In this document: positions 22,985-32,567 of the stretch, one piece after another
Numbering within the stretch: position 1 is the first letter of the stretch
How the letters are laid out: the number at the start of each line of letters is the position of its first letter
NCBI GenBank assembly: GCA_002281855.1
Contig: NCHQ01000028.1
Coordinates: 39,666-103,665 of the forward strand
Reading direction: 5' to 3'
Length of the DNA stretch: 64,000 nucleotides
Source: Rhodospirillales bacterium 24-66-33
GTDB taxonomy: Bacteria; Pseudomonadota; Alphaproteobacteria; Reyranellales; Reyranellaceae
Notes under the pieces: generated by a model
What the model was told of the DNA's origin: nothing
Database searches by the model: none
The model's input: the letters and a program-made list of their open reading frames with translations, nothing else
Translations under genes and position numbers: made by a program

Positions 22985-24724
22985 ATGAGCGGCGAGGACG
23001 ATTTCCGCATCCGGCCTGGCCGCATCCGCTCGTCCGGCAATCAGCGCGCGCGGCCCTTCATCGCCCAGGCGCTCGCCGCTGCCCAGAAGGCCGGCGGCCG
23101 TGTCTCCCGCTCCGGCAAGATCACCTCCGGCAATCGCTCGCGCTTCGGACGTGGCGTGCGCGCCAGCGTCCAGGCCAACCGGCTGCTGACCAGCCGTTCG
23201 CGGGGCGCCGTCATCAAGACCCGCGTGGTCCGGCATTCCGCCCGTTCCGCGCCGCTCGCCGCCCATCTTGGGTATCTGAAGCGCGAGGGCGTCACCCGTG
23301 ATGGAGAGAAGGCCCATCTGTTCGGCCCGGAAGCCGACGACGTCGATGCGAAGGATTTCGCGGAGCGGGGTGAGGACGACCGGCATCATTTCCGGTTCAT
23401 CGTCTCGCCCGAGGATGCGGTGGAGATGTCGGACCTCAAGACCTTCACCCGCGACCTCATGGGTCAGATGGAGAAGGATCTCGGCACGAAACTGGATTGG
23501 GTCGGCGTCGATCACTGGAACACTGAGCATCCGCATATCCACGTCATCGTGCGGGGCCGCGCCGATGATGGCCAGGACCTCGTCATCTCCCGCGACTACA
23601 TCAAGGAGGGCATGCGGGCTCGCGCCCAGGATCTGATCACCCAGGAGTTGGGTCCGCGCACCGATCAGGAAATCCGACGGACACTCGAACGCCAGATCGA
23701 TAGCGAGCGCTGGACCAATCTTGACCGCCAGCTTGCGCGCGACAGCTACCGCACCGGCGTCGTCGATCTCGCCCCGCGCGCTGATCGCCAGCCCGACGAA
23801 TTCCATTCGCTCAAGGTCGGCCGGCTACGCAAGCTCGAATCCCTCGGCCTCGCCGACCAGATCGGCCCGGGCCAATGGGTGATGGCGGAGAACGCCGAGG
23901 CGACGCTACGCGAATTGGGCGAGCGCGGCGACATCATCAAGCGCATCCATCGCGGGCTCACCGAGCGGGGCATCGAACGTGGTGCGTCGAGCTATGTGCT
24001 GGCCGGCGAGAGCATCGACGATCCGGTTATCGGGCGTCTGGTCGATCGTGGCCTTGATGACGAATTGAAGGGCACGGCCTATGCCGTGGTCGACGGCGTC
24101 GATGGCCGCACCCATCACATCAAGCTGCCCGACCTCGACGCCGCTGGCGACAGTGCGCCGGGCTCCATCGTCGAACTGCGCAAGTTCGACGATGCACAGG
24201 GGCGACGACGCGTGGCGCTCGCAGTCCGCTCCGACCTCTCCATCGAACGGCAGATTTCTGCGACAGGCGCGACCTGGTTGGATCGGCAGGCCATTGCGCG
24301 TGAGCCGACAGCGCTCGGCGGCGGGGGATTCGGCGCGGAGGTGAGCGGCGCCCTGGATCGACGCGCGGAGCATCTGATCGAACAGGGTTTCGCCGAGCGC
24401 CAGGGGCGTAGCGTGATCTTCGCGCGCAACCTCATCGACACGCTTCGTCGCCGCGATGTGGAAGCCCTCGGCGAGAAGCTTGCCGCCGAGACCGGACGGA
24501 CGCTCGGCCGATCCGCGAATGGTGAGTATGTCGCCGGCACTTATCGGCAGCGTTTCGCGCTCGCATCCGGCCGGTACGCGATGATCGACGACGGGCTCGG
24601 CTTCCAGCTCGTGCCCTGGTCACCTTCACTCGAAAAGCAACTCGGTCGCCACGTTTCCGGCATCGCCCGCGGCGACGGCGGCATCGACTGGAGCTTCGGC
24701 CGAAAACGCGGGCTGGGACTGTAG
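22985..24724 (+). CDS. rlxS: Conjugative relaxase, DUF3363/RlxS type
   Basis: The start at 22985 is preferred over 22967 because relatives begin with SEDDFRIRPGRIRS. The 579-aa protein has a basic N-terminus, then KTFTRDLMGQMEKDLG and WNTEHPHIHVIVRG, whose HxH is the metal-binding motif of the relaxase fold, and a long C-terminal DUF3363 region (AYAVVDGVDGRTHHIKLPDL, QRFALASGRYAMIDDGLGFQ). It nicks oriT and pilots the strand into the recipient. The repeat-rich gap before it is the likely target, as for rlxS of ICEMlSymR7A. Confidence 0.87.
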   Translation: MSGEDDFRIRPGRIRSSGNQRARPFIAQALAAAQKAGGRVSRSGKITSGNRSRFGRGVRASVQANRLLTSRSRGAVIKTRVVRHSARSAPLAAHLGYLKREGVTRDGEKAHLFGPEADDVDAKDFAERGEDDRHHFRFIVSPEDAVEMSDLKTFTRDLMGQMEKDLGTKLDWVGVDHWNTEHPHIHVIVRGRADDGQDLVISRDYIKEGMRARAQDLITQELGPRTDQEIRRTLERQIDSERWTNLDRQLARDSYRTGVVDLAPRADRQPDEFHSLKVGRLRKLESLGLADQIGPGQWVMAENAEATLRELGERGDIIKRIHRGLTERGIERGASSYVLAGESIDDPVIGRLVDRGLDDELKGTAYAVVDGVDGRTHHIKLPDLDAAGDSAPGSIVELRKFDDAQGRRRVALAVRSDLSIERQISATGATWLDRQAIAREPTALGGGGFGAEVSGALDRRAEHLIEQGFAERQGRSVIFARNLIDTLRRRDVEALGEKLAAETGRTLGRSANGEYVAGTYRQRFALASGRYAMIDDGLGFQLVPWSPSLEKQLGRHVSGIARGDGGIDWSFGRKRGLGL

Positions 24725-24760
24725 CCCGCCCGTCATCTTGAACAGAAGGGACCGACAACG

Positions 24761-26749
24761 ATGTCCGCGACCAAAATCCTTTGGGGCCAAGTTCTCACCG
24801 TCGTCCTGATCGTGCTGTTCACGACATGGGCCGCGACGCAGTGGACGGCCTGGCAGCTCGGCTTCCAGCCGCAGCTCGGCGAGCCATGGTTCAGGCTGGT
24901 TGGGATTCCGGTCTACTATCCCCCGGCGTTTTTCTGGTGGTGGTATTTCTACGACGCCTATGCGCCGTCGATCTTCATCGAGGGCGCCTATATCGCCGCG
25001 TCAGGCGGCTTCATCTCGATCGCCGTCGCCATCGGTATGTCGGTTTGGCGCGCCCGCGAGGCGAAGAACGTCCAGACCTATGGCTCGGCGCGATGGGCTC
25101 GCCCCGACGAGGTGAAGGGCGCGGGGCTGCTCGGCCCGGACGGCGTGGTGCTCGGCAAGCTCGATCGCGCCTATCTCCGTCACGACGGGCCGGAGCATGT
25201 GCTTTGCTTCGCGCCGACCCGATCCGGCAAGGGCGTCGGCCTCGTGGTGCCATCGCTCTTGACCTGGCCTGGCTCGGCCATCGTCCACGACATCAAGGGA
25301 GAGAACTGGCAGCTCACCGCCGGCTTCCGCGCAAAGCACGGCCGGGTTCTGCTGTTCGATCCGACCAATGCGAAATCGTCGGCCTATAATCCTTTGCTGG
25401 AGGTGCGCCGGGGCGAATGGGAAGTACGCGACGTCCAGAATATCGCCGACATCCTGGTCGACCCCGAGGGTTCGCTGGAGAAGCGCAATCATTGGGAAAA
25501 GACCAGTCACGCGCTTCTCGTCGGCGCCATCCTCCATGTCCTCTACGCGGAAACCGACAAGACGCTGGCCGGCGTCGCGGGATTCCTTTCCGACCCGAAG
25601 CGCCCGATCGAATCCACGCTCGCCGCCATGATGAAGACGGCGCATCTCGGCGAAGCCGGCACGCATCCCGTCATCGCCAGCGCCGCGCGTGAGCTCCTGA
25701 ACAAATCCGACAACGAACGATCCGGCGTTCTCTCCACCGCGATGTCGTTCCTCGGCCTCTATCGCGATCCCGTGGTGGCCGAGGTGACGCGGCGCTGCGA
25801 TTGGCGCATCAGCGATATTGTCGGCGGCGCGCGCCCCACCACACTCTACCTCGTCGTGCCGCCGTCCGACATCAACCGCACCAAGCCGCTGATCCGTCTG
25901 ATCCTCAACCAGATCGGGCGACGGCTCACCGAGGATCTGCATGCAAAGGCGGATCGGCATCGGGTGCTCCTCATGCTCGACGAATTTCCGGCGCTCGGCC
26001 GCCTCGACTTCTTCGAGTCCGCGCTGGCCTTCATGGCTGGGTACGGCCTGAAGGCGTTCCTGATCGCGCAGTCGCTGAACCAGATCGAGAAGGCCTATGG
26101 CCCGAACAACTCGATCCTCGACAACTGCCATGTCCGAGTGAGTTTCGCGACCAACGACGAGCGCACCGCCAAGCGGGTGTCCGACGCACTCGGCGCCGCG
26201 ACCGAGATGCGGGTGATGAAGAACTATGCCGGCCATCGGCTCTCGCCCTGGCTCGGTCATCTGATGGTCTCGCGTTCGGAAACCGCGCGACAATTACTGA
26301 CGCCGGGGGAAGTGATGCAGCTTCCGCCCGCGGACGAGATCGTCATGGTGGCGGGCGCCCCGCCGATCCTGGCGAAGAAGGCGCGTTACTACGAGGATGC
26401 GAGACTCCAGGAACGCATCCTGCCCCCGCCCGTGCTCACCAAACCGAAGAACGCGAGACCCGACGACTGGAGCGCGCTGCCGCTGCCACCGCATCTCAAG
26501 ATCGAAGAGCAGCACCCACGAGACGCCCGTGAAAATGACGACGATCCCACGGACTCGGAGCGTCGGCACCAGCCCGAGTTGAATAAGGCGAAGACCGTCG
26601 AGAAGAAGGAGCCGATCGACAACGAGTTCTCACCCGACCCCGCCGACGACATAGAGGACGACACCGCCCGCATCAGCCGGATGGACCGGACCATGCGCCA
26701 GGTCGCCCGTCAGGCGTCGCTCGATCCCGGCGACGGCGTCGATCTGTGA
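24761..26749 (+). CDS. traG: VirD4/TraG coupling protein
   Basis: This 662-aa ATPase has two or three N-terminal membrane spans (about residues 8-28, 50-66, 72-95), QTYGSARWARPDEV, Walker A APTRSGKGVGLV at 151-162, and a Walker B region VLLMLDEFPALGRLDF. The charged C-terminal tail (about 560-662) may bind relaxase cargo. It connects the relaxosome to the Trb channel. It starts 36 nt after the relaxase and its stop overlaps a possible GTG of the CopG-like gene. Confidence 0.93.
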   Translation: MSATKILWGQVLTVVLIVLFTTWAATQWTAWQLGFQPQLGEPWFRLVGIPVYYPPAFFWWWYFYDAYAPSIFIEGAYIAASGGFISIAVAIGMSVWRAREAKNVQTYGSARWARPDEVKGAGLLGPDGVVLGKLDRAYLRHDGPEHVLCFAPTRSGKGVGLVVPSLLTWPGSAIVHDIKGENWQLTAGFRAKHGRVLLFDPTNAKSSAYNPLLEVRRGEWEVRDVQNIADILVDPEGSLEKRNHWEKTSHALLVGAILHVLYAETDKTLAGVAGFLSDPKRPIESTLAAMMKTAHLGEAGTHPVIASAARELLNKSDNERSGVLSTAMSFLGLYRDPVVAEVTRRCDWRISDIVGGARPTTLYLVVPPSDINRTKPLIRLILNQIGRRLTEDLHAKADRHRVLLMLDEFPALGRLDFFESALAFMAGYGLKAFLIAQSLNQIEKAYGPNNSILDNCHVRVSFATNDERTAKRVSDALGAATEMRVMKNYAGHRLSPWLGHLMVSRSETARQLLTPGEVMQLPPADEIVMVAGAPPILAKKARYYEDARLQERILPPPVLTKPKNARPDDWSALPLPPHLKIEEQHPRDARENDDDPTDSERRHQPELNKAKTVEKKEPIDNEFSPDPADDIEDDTARISRMDRTMRQVARQASLDPGDGVDL

Positions 26750-26757
26750 GGCCGGCC

Positions 26758-27192
26758 ATGATCAAGACCCCGAAGAAACAGCGCCTGTCCGTCTATGTCG
26801 ACCCCGACGTGATGAAGAACCTGGCCGACTACGCCGCGCGGCGGGATCAGTCGCGCTCGCTGATCGCCGAGGCGGCCATTGCGTCCTTCCTGTCGCCGGA
26901 CGCCGCAGATCGCCAAGAAGCGGCGACCACCAAGCGCCTCGACCAGCTCGACCGCCGCATGACCCGGATGGAACGCGACCTCGGCATCTCAGTCGAGACG
27001 CTGGCCGTGTTCGTGCGGTTCTGGCTAACCACCAACCCGCCGCTGCCGGAACCCGCGCAGGCCGCCGCCCGCGCTAAGGCCGGCGAACGCTATGACGCCT
27101 TCGTGGTCGCGCTCGGTCGCCGACTCGCCAAAGGCCCGAAGCTCCGGCAGGAGATTTCCGAAGACGTTCCCGGCGCCGACGAGGCCGAATAG
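26758..27192 (+). CDS. CopG-like ribbon-helix-helix protein
   Basis: This 144-aa protein starts at ATG 26758. RLSVYVDPDVMKNLADYAARRDQS is a ribbon-helix-helix start (strand, then helix), followed by LIAEAAIASFL. The C-terminal half is helical with LDQLDRRMTRMERDLG (coiled coil) and a hydrophobic ETLAVFVRFWLTTNPP segment. CopG-like proteins between traG and trbB are standard in these ICEs; they may be relaxosome accessory proteins or repressors of the operon. Confidence 0.82.
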   Translation: MIKTPKKQRLSVYVDPDVMKNLADYAARRDQSRSLIAEAAIASFLSPDAADRQEAATTKRLDQLDRRMTRMERDLGISVETLAVFVRFWLTTNPPLPEPAQAAARAKAGERYDAFVVALGRRLAKGPKLRQEISEDVPGADEAE

Positions 27193-27359
27193 TCTTCATT
27201 CAATCGATCTCAAGTATTCGGTCGTTCCGCCGTTCACCTGTATTTCCACGCCACGCTACGACGACCATACTCTGGTTGTTGCAACGCCCCATTTCCTGCC
27301 TCTTCTACTGATCCCCGATCCAGGGCCGGCCAAACGGTTCCTGAACGCAAGGGGACGAC

Positions 27360-28343
27360 ATGGCGGCTTCTCACCAGCAATCCGAGGCGACACTCCGAGG
27401 CGCGCGCATGTTGCGCACCGCCCTCGGCCCCGCGATCGCCCGGTTTCTGGAAGACCCCAGCGTCGTCGAGGTGATGCTCAACCCGGACGGGCGACTCTGG
27501 ATCGACCGGCTCTCCGAAGGTCTGTCCGACACGGGTGAGCGGCTGTCCTCGGCCGATGGCGAACGCATCGTCCGCCTCGTCGCCCACCATGTCGGCGCGG
27601 AGGTTCATGCCGGGAGCCCTCGCGTCTCGGCCGAGTTGCCCGAGACGGGGGAGCGGTTCGAGGGGCTGTTGCCCCCCGTCGTCACGGCACCGGCCTTCGC
27701 CATCCGTAAGCCCGCCGTCGCCGTCTTCACGCTCGACGATTATGTCGCCGCCGGCATCATGAATGAGGGCCAGGCCGAGGCGCTGCGCATCGCGGTCACT
27801 GAGCGCAAAAACATCCTGGTCGCCGGCGGCACATCGACCGGCAAGACCACGCTCACCAACGCGCTCCTGGCCGAGGTCGCCAAGACCGACGACCGCGTCG
27901 TGCTGATCGAGGATACCCGCGAGCTGCAATGCGCCGCGCCGAACCTCGTCGCGCTCCGCACCAAGGACGGCGTCGCCTCGCTGTCGGACCTCGTGCGCTC
28001 GTCGCTGCGCCTGCGTCCAGACCGCATTCCGATCGGCGAGGTCCGGGGCGCGGAAGCCCTCGATCTCCTCAAGGCCTGGGGAACCGGCCATCCCGGCGGC
28101 GTCGGCACGATCCATTCCGGCTCCGCGATCGGTGCGCTGCGCCGGATGGAGCAGTTGATTCAGGAAGCGGTCGTCACGGTCCCGCGCGCGCTGATCGCCG
28201 AGACCATCGATCTCGTCGCCGTCCTCGCCGGCCGCGGCTCGCACCGCCGCCTCGTGGAACTCGCCCGTGTCGATGGCCTCGGTCCCGACGGCGACTACCG
28301 CGTCATCCCCGCAGCCCCCGTCCAATCAGGAGATCCTTCATGA
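27360..28343 (+). CDS. trbB: TrbB, VirB11-type conjugation ATPase
   Basis: This 327-aa hexameric secretion ATPase has Walker A AGGTSTGKTTLTNALL near 154, the Asp box IEDTRELQ, and Walker B/His box PIGEVRGAEALDLLKAW with GHPGGVGTIHSG. It lacks membrane spans and works at the inner face of the channel. First gene of the trb operon, 168 nt after the CopG-like gene, so the operon promoter may be there. Overlaps trbC by ATGA. Confidence 0.94.
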   Translation: MAASHQQSEATLRGARMLRTALGPAIARFLEDPSVVEVMLNPDGRLWIDRLSEGLSDTGERLSSADGERIVRLVAHHVGAEVHAGSPRVSAELPETGERFEGLLPPVVTAPAFAIRKPAVAVFTLDDYVAAGIMNEGQAEALRIAVTERKNILVAGGTSTGKTTLTNALLAEVAKTDDRVVLIEDTRELQCAAPNLVALRTKDGVASLSDLVRSSLRLRPDRIPIGEVRGAEALDLLKAWGTGHPGGVGTIHSGSAIGALRRMEQLIQEAVVTVPRALIAETIDLVAVLAGRGSHRRLVELARVDGLGPDGDYRVIPAAPVQSGDPS

Positions 28344-28672
28344 TCCGTCACGCTCTGCGCCTTCGTCGTCACATCGCGACGGTCGCCTCTGTCACCTTCG
28401 TCAGCATGATGCTGGCGCCCGCCGCTCACGCCGCCGGCTCCTCCATGCCGTGGGAAGCGCCTCTTCAGAAGATACTGGAGTCGATCGAAGGCCCTGTCTC
28501 CAAGATCATCGCCGTGATGATCATCATCATCACCGGCCTGACGCTCGCCTTCGGCGACACGTCGGGTGGCGCCCGCAAGCTGATCCAGATCGTGTTCGGG
28601 CTATCGATCGCCTTCGCCGCCAGCTCGTTCTTCCTGAGCTTCTTCTCCTTCGGCGGCGGGGCGCTCGTCTGA
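28340..28672 (+). CDS. trbC: TrbC, conjugative pilin (VirB2-like)
   Basis: This 110-aa protein has a long signal sequence ending at AHAAGSS (about residue 34), then two hydrophobic stretches (IIAVMIIIITGLTLAFG and IQIVFGLSIAFAASSFFLSF) joined by a short polar loop, the normal TrbC/VirB2 hairpin. TraF (21032) is the likely peptidase that matures it. Coupled to both neighbours by 4-nt and 1-nt overlaps. Confidence 0.92.
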   Translation: MIRHALRLRRHIATVASVTFVSMMLAPAAHAAGSSMPWEAPLQKILESIEGPVSKIIAVMIIIITGLTLAFGDTSGGARKLIQIVFGLSIAFAASSFFLSFFSFGGGALV

Positions 28673-28950
28673 TGGCCCAGTTTGCCGGAGAAGAGCCGGT
28701 CCCCGGATTCACCGTGCCGGTTCACCGGGCGCTGACCGAGCACATCCTGCTCGGCGGAGCGCCGCGCGCCATCGCCATCCTCAACGGCACGCTGGCCGCG
28801 GCACTCGGCCTCGGCCTGCGCCTCTGGCTGGTCGGCCTAGGCCTTTGGGTGGTTGGGCACTTCGCCGCCGTCTGGGCGGCCAAGCGCGACCCAATGTTCG
28901 TCGATGTCGTGCGCCGTCATCTGCGCATCCCCGGCCATCTGAGCGTCTGA
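28672..28950 (+). CDS. trbD: TrbD, VirB3-like inner-membrane subunit
   Basis: This 92-aa protein starts MAQFAGEEPVPGFTVPVHRAL, the VirB3/TrbD opening, then one or two spans (AAALGLGLRLWLVGLGLWVVG). It sits between the pilin and TrbE as in all Trb systems and supports TrbE at the membrane. The start codon overlaps the trbC stop (TGATG). Confidence 0.92.
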   Translation: MAQFAGEEPVPGFTVPVHRALTEHILLGGAPRAIAILNGTLAAALGLGLRLWLVGLGLWVVGHFAAVWAAKRDPMFVDVVRRHLRIPGHLSV

Positions 28951-28960
28951 GGGGCATGCC

Positions 28961-31399
28961 ATGATGAACCTTGCCGAATATCGCCGCACCTCGACCCGCC
29001 TCGCGGATTTCCTGCCGTGGGCGGCGCTCGCCGGCGACGGTGTCGTGCTCAACAAGGACGGATCGCTCCAGCGCACGGCGCGCTTTCGTGGGCCCGACCT
29101 CGATTCCGCGGTCGCCGCCGAGTTGGTCGCAGTGGCCGGACGCCTCAACAACGCCTTCCGTCGCCTCGGCTCCGGCTGGGCGATCTTCGTCGAAGCGCAG
29201 CGCCATGGCGTGGACGCTTATCCAGCCGGCCGCTTCCCCGACGCCGCATCGGCCCTGGTCGACGCTGAGCGCAAGGCCGATTTCGAGGAAGATGCCTCGC
29301 ACTACGAGTCGAGCTACTTTCTCAGCTTCGTCTATTTGCCGCCGGCCGAGGATGCGGCCCGCGCCGAGACCTGGCTCTACGAGGGCAAGGCCGAAAAGGG
29401 CGTCGATCCCCACGAGATCTTGCGCGGCTTCGCCGACCGCACCGACCGCGTCCTCCAGCTCGTCGAAGGCTTCATGCCGGAATGCCGCTGGCTCGATGAC
29501 GGCGAGACGCTGACCTATCTGCACTCGTGCGTGTCGACCAAACGCCAACGCGTGCGCGTGCCCGAAACGCCGATGTATCTCGATGCGCTGCTCGCCGACC
29601 AGCCGCTGACCGGCGGGCTCGAGCCGCGCCTCGGCAACGCCCACCTCCGCGTGCTGACCATCGTCGGATTCCCGACGGCGACAACGCCGGGTCTGCTCGA
29701 CGACCTCAACCGGCTGGCCTTTCCCTACCGCTGGTCCACCCGCGCCATCCTGCTCGACAAGACCGACGCCACCAGGCTGCTGACCAAGATCAGGCGGCAG
29801 TGGTTCGCCAAGCGCAAGTCGATCGCCGCGATTCTGAAAGAGGTGATGACCAACGAGGCTTCGGCCCTGGTCGACACCGACGCGGCCAACAAGGCGGCCG
29901 ACGCCGACATGGCGTTGCAGGAACTCGGCGCCGATTATGCCGGCCAAGCATATGTGACCGCGACCGTCACCGTCTGGGACAACGATCCACGCATCGCCGC
30001 CGAGAAATTGCGTCTGGTCGAGAAGGTGATTCAGGGCCGCGACTTCACCGCGATGCCCGAGACGATCAACGCCGCCGACGCCTGGCTCGGCTCGCTGCCC
30101 GGCCATGTCTACGCCAATGTTCGGCAGCCGCCGATCTCGACGCTCAATCTCGCCCACATGATCCCGCTCTCTGCGGTGTGGGCGGGGCCGGAACGGGACG
30201 AGCATTTTGCAGCACCCCCGCTGCTCTTCGGCAAGACCGAAGGCTCGACCCCGTTCCGGTTTTCGCTTCATGTCGGCGACGTCGGTCACACACTGGTCGT
30301 CGGCCCAACCGGCGCCGGCAAGTCGGTGCTGCTGGCGCTGATGGCGCTCCAGTTCCGTCGCTATGCCGGGGCGCAGGTCTTCGCCTTCGACTTCGGCGGT
30401 TCAATCCGGGCGGCGGCGCTCGCCATGGGCGGCGACTGGCACGATCTCGGCGGTGGCCTGACTGACGGCGCGGAAACCTCCGTCTCGCTCCAGCCGCTCG
30501 CCCGTATTCATGACACGCCCGAGCGCGCCTGGGCCGCCGACTGGATCGTCGCGATCCTGATGCGCGAAGGCATCACCATCACGCCTGAGGTGAAAGAGCA
30601 TCTCTGGTCGTCGCTGACCTCGCTCGCCTCCGCGCCTGTCGCCGAGCGAACCCTGACCGGCCTGTCGGTCCTGCTTCAATCGCAGACGCTCAAGCGCGCC
30701 CTGCAACCCTATTGCGTCGGCGGTCCCTATGGCCGGTTGCTCGACGCCGAAAGCGAGCGCCTCGGTGAAGCGGAAGTCCAGGTCTTCGAGACCGAGGGCC
30801 TGATCGGCACCGGGGCGGCCGCGGCCGTTCTCGCCTATCTGTTCCATCGCATCGAGGACCGTCTCGACGGCCGGCCGACGCTGCTGATCGTCGATGAGGG
30901 CTGGCTGGCGCTGGACGATGAAGGCTTCGCCGGCCAGCTCCGCGAATGGCTGAAGACGCTGCGCAAGAAGAACGCCAGTGTCATCTTCGCCACCCAGAGC
31001 CTCTCCGACATCGACGGTTCGGCGATCGCGCCCGCGATCATCGAGAGTTGCCCGACCCGGCTATTGCTGCCGAACGAACGCGCCATCGAGCCGCAGATCA
31101 TGGCGATCTATCGGCGCTTCGGGCTCAACGACCGGCAGATCGAGATCCTCGCCCGCGCCATGCCCAAGCGCGACTATTACTGCCAGTCGCGCCGCGGCAA
31201 CCGGCTGTTCGAGCTGGGGCTGGGCGAGGTCGCACTGGCGCTCTGCGCGGCTTCGTCGAAGACCGACCAGACCGCCATCGCGCGGATCATGGCCGAGCAT
31301 GGCCGCGACGAGTTCCTGTCCGCCTGGCTGCGCCACCGCGACGTCGCCTGGGCCGCCGACCTGATCCCCGACCTCACCAACCTGGAGATATCGTCATGA
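28961..31399 (+). CDS. trbE: TrbE, VirB4-type conjugation ATPase
   Basis: This 812-aa ATPase begins with an N-terminal VirB4 domain (DGSLQRTARFRGPDLDS, EQR-type segments). Walker A GPTGAGKSVLLALM is near 448; Walker B LLIVDEGWLALDDEGF is near 640, followed by VIFATQSLSDIDGS. It powers pilus assembly and substrate transfer. Length is typical. It overlaps trbJ by ATGA. Confidence 0.95.
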   Translation: MMNLAEYRRTSTRLADFLPWAALAGDGVVLNKDGSLQRTARFRGPDLDSAVAAELVAVAGRLNNAFRRLGSGWAIFVEAQRHGVDAYPAGRFPDAASALVDAERKADFEEDASHYESSYFLSFVYLPPAEDAARAETWLYEGKAEKGVDPHEILRGFADRTDRVLQLVEGFMPECRWLDDGETLTYLHSCVSTKRQRVRVPETPMYLDALLADQPLTGGLEPRLGNAHLRVLTIVGFPTATTPGLLDDLNRLAFPYRWSTRAILLDKTDATRLLTKIRRQWFAKRKSIAAILKEVMTNEASALVDTDAANKAADADMALQELGADYAGQAYVTATVTVWDNDPRIAAEKLRLVEKVIQGRDFTAMPETINAADAWLGSLPGHVYANVRQPPISTLNLAHMIPLSAVWAGPERDEHFAAPPLLFGKTEGSTPFRFSLHVGDVGHTLVVGPTGAGKSVLLALMALQFRRYAGAQVFAFDFGGSIRAAALAMGGDWHDLGGGLTDGAETSVSLQPLARIHDTPERAWAADWIVAILMREGITITPEVKEHLWSSLTSLASAPVAERTLTGLSVLLQSQTLKRALQPYCVGGPYGRLLDAESERLGEAEVQVFETEGLIGTGAAAAVLAYLFHRIEDRLDGRPTLLIVDEGWLALDDEGFAGQLREWLKTLRKKNASVIFATQSLSDIDGSAIAPAIIESCPTRLLLPNERAIEPQIMAIYRRFGLNDRQIEILARAMPKRDYYCQSRRGNRLFELGLGEVALALCAASSKTDQTAIARIMAEHGRDEFLSAWLRHRDVAWAADLIPDLTNLEISS

Positions 31400-32157
31400 T
31401 CGTCCGTCGCTCCCGCGCGGCGCTTCTCGCCGCGTCCATTCTTTCGCTTCCAGCCGCTCTGTCGCCGGTCTTCGTCCAGCCCGCAGCCGCGCAATGGGTC
31501 GTCTACGACCCGACGAACTACGTTCAGAACGTCCTCACCGCGGCGCGGTCGCTGCAGCAGATCAACAACCAGATCACCGCGTTGCAGAACCAGGCGCAGG
31601 GTCTGATCAATCAGGCCCGCAACCTCGCAAGCCTGCCCTTTTCCTCGCTCCAACAGCTTCAGCAGTCGGTGCAGCGGACGCAGCAGCTCCTTGCCCAAGC
31701 GCAGAGCATCGCGTTCGACGTCCAGCAGATCGACCGGGCGTTCCAGACGACCTACGGGAACGCCTCGCTCTCGGCGACCGATCAGCAACTCATCACCCAG
31801 GCGCGCGAGCGCTGGCAGAACACGGTGGGCGGGCTGCAGGACGCCATGCGGGTGCAGGCCGGCGTCGTCGGCAACATCGACACCAACCGGACGCAGATGT
31901 CGGCGCTGATCGGCCAGAGCCAGGGCGCGACCGGCGCGCTGCAGGCGAGCCAGGCCGGCAACCAGCTCCTCGCTCTCCAGGCGCAGCAACTCGCCGACCT
32001 CACCGCGGTCGTCGCGGCGAACGGGCGCGCGCAGTCGCTGCAATCGGCCGAGCAGGCGGCCGCGGCCGAACAGGGCCGTGAGCAGCGCCGGCGCTTCCTC
32101 ACGCCCGGCGCCGGCTACCAGCCGGGCAACGCCAAGATGTTCAACAACGGCAACTGA
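31396..32157 (+). CDS. trbJ: TrbJ, VirB5-like periplasmic protein
   Basis: This 253-aa protein has a signal sequence ending near AAAQWVVYDPTNYVQN, the hallmark start of mature TrbJ, then long Gln-rich helices (QQINNQITALQNQAQGLINQ). It is thought to sit at the pilus tip or support its assembly. C-terminus Gln/Arg-rich. Followed 10 nt later by the trbK-like gene. Confidence 0.92.
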   Translation: MIVRRSRAALLAASILSLPAALSPVFVQPAAAQWVVYDPTNYVQNVLTAARSLQQINNQITALQNQAQGLINQARNLASLPFSSLQQLQQSVQRTQQLLAQAQSIAFDVQQIDRAFQTTYGNASLSATDQQLITQARERWQNTVGGLQDAMRVQAGVVGNIDTNRTQMSALIGQSQGATGALQASQAGNQLLALQAQQLADLTAVVAANGRAQSLQSAEQAAAAEQGREQRRRFLTPGAGYQPGNAKMFNNGN

Positions 32158-32167
32158 GGGCGGAGCG

Positions 32168-32563
32168 ATGAACGGAAAGATGTTCGCCCGGCTCGGCGCT
32201 GTCGTGTTCGTCGCAGTCGCCATCACGGCGACCGCGATCGAACTGACCCGGAAGGAAGAAGCGCCGGCTTCCCCGTCCGCGCGCCCAACCGAGAGCGCCT
32301 CGGTCGATCCGCTTCGGGACGAGCTGATCCGTTGCCAGTTCCTCGGCGAGGCGGGCACGCGCGACACGGCATGTCTGCACGCCTGGGCCCGAAACCGCGA
32401 GCGCTTCCTCGCCGCCGCCGCTCGCCCCGCCGAGCGCTTGCCCGAGTCCCCGCAGTCGCCCCGGCCGACCGCGAGTTCAGCCACCACCGCGCCAGCCGAA
32501 GACGATCCTATCCGCAAGGAAACAGCCCCCGTGATGGCGCCCGAACCCGGCGAGGCCCGATAA
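32168..32563 (+). CDS. TrbK-alt-type small membrane protein (possible entry exclusion)
   Basis: This 131-aa protein has one N-terminal span (about residues 8-27), then DPLRDELIRCQFLGEAGTRDTACLHAWARNRERF, a two-cysteine segment typical of the alternative TrbK proteins found between trbJ and trbL in Alphaproteobacteria, and a disordered Pro/Ala-rich end. TrbK proteins exclude incoming copies of the same element; for this type the role is assumed from position. Confidence 0.8.
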   Translation: MNGKMFARLGAVVFVAVAITATAIELTRKEEAPASPSARPTESASVDPLRDELIRCQFLGEAGTRDTACLHAWARNRERFLAAAARPAERLPESPQSPRPTASSATTAPAEDDPIRKETAPVMAPEPGEAR

Positions 32564-32567
32564 CATC

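Noticed and set aside
22737..22988. An 83-codon frame overlapping the lytic transglycosylase stop
   Set aside because: Though it has an ATGA overlap, it spans the repeat-rich candidate oriT and has no protein-like pattern.
25001..26293. A 430-codon minus-strand frame
   Set aside because: Antisense of traG with His/Arg-rich composition and no family signal.
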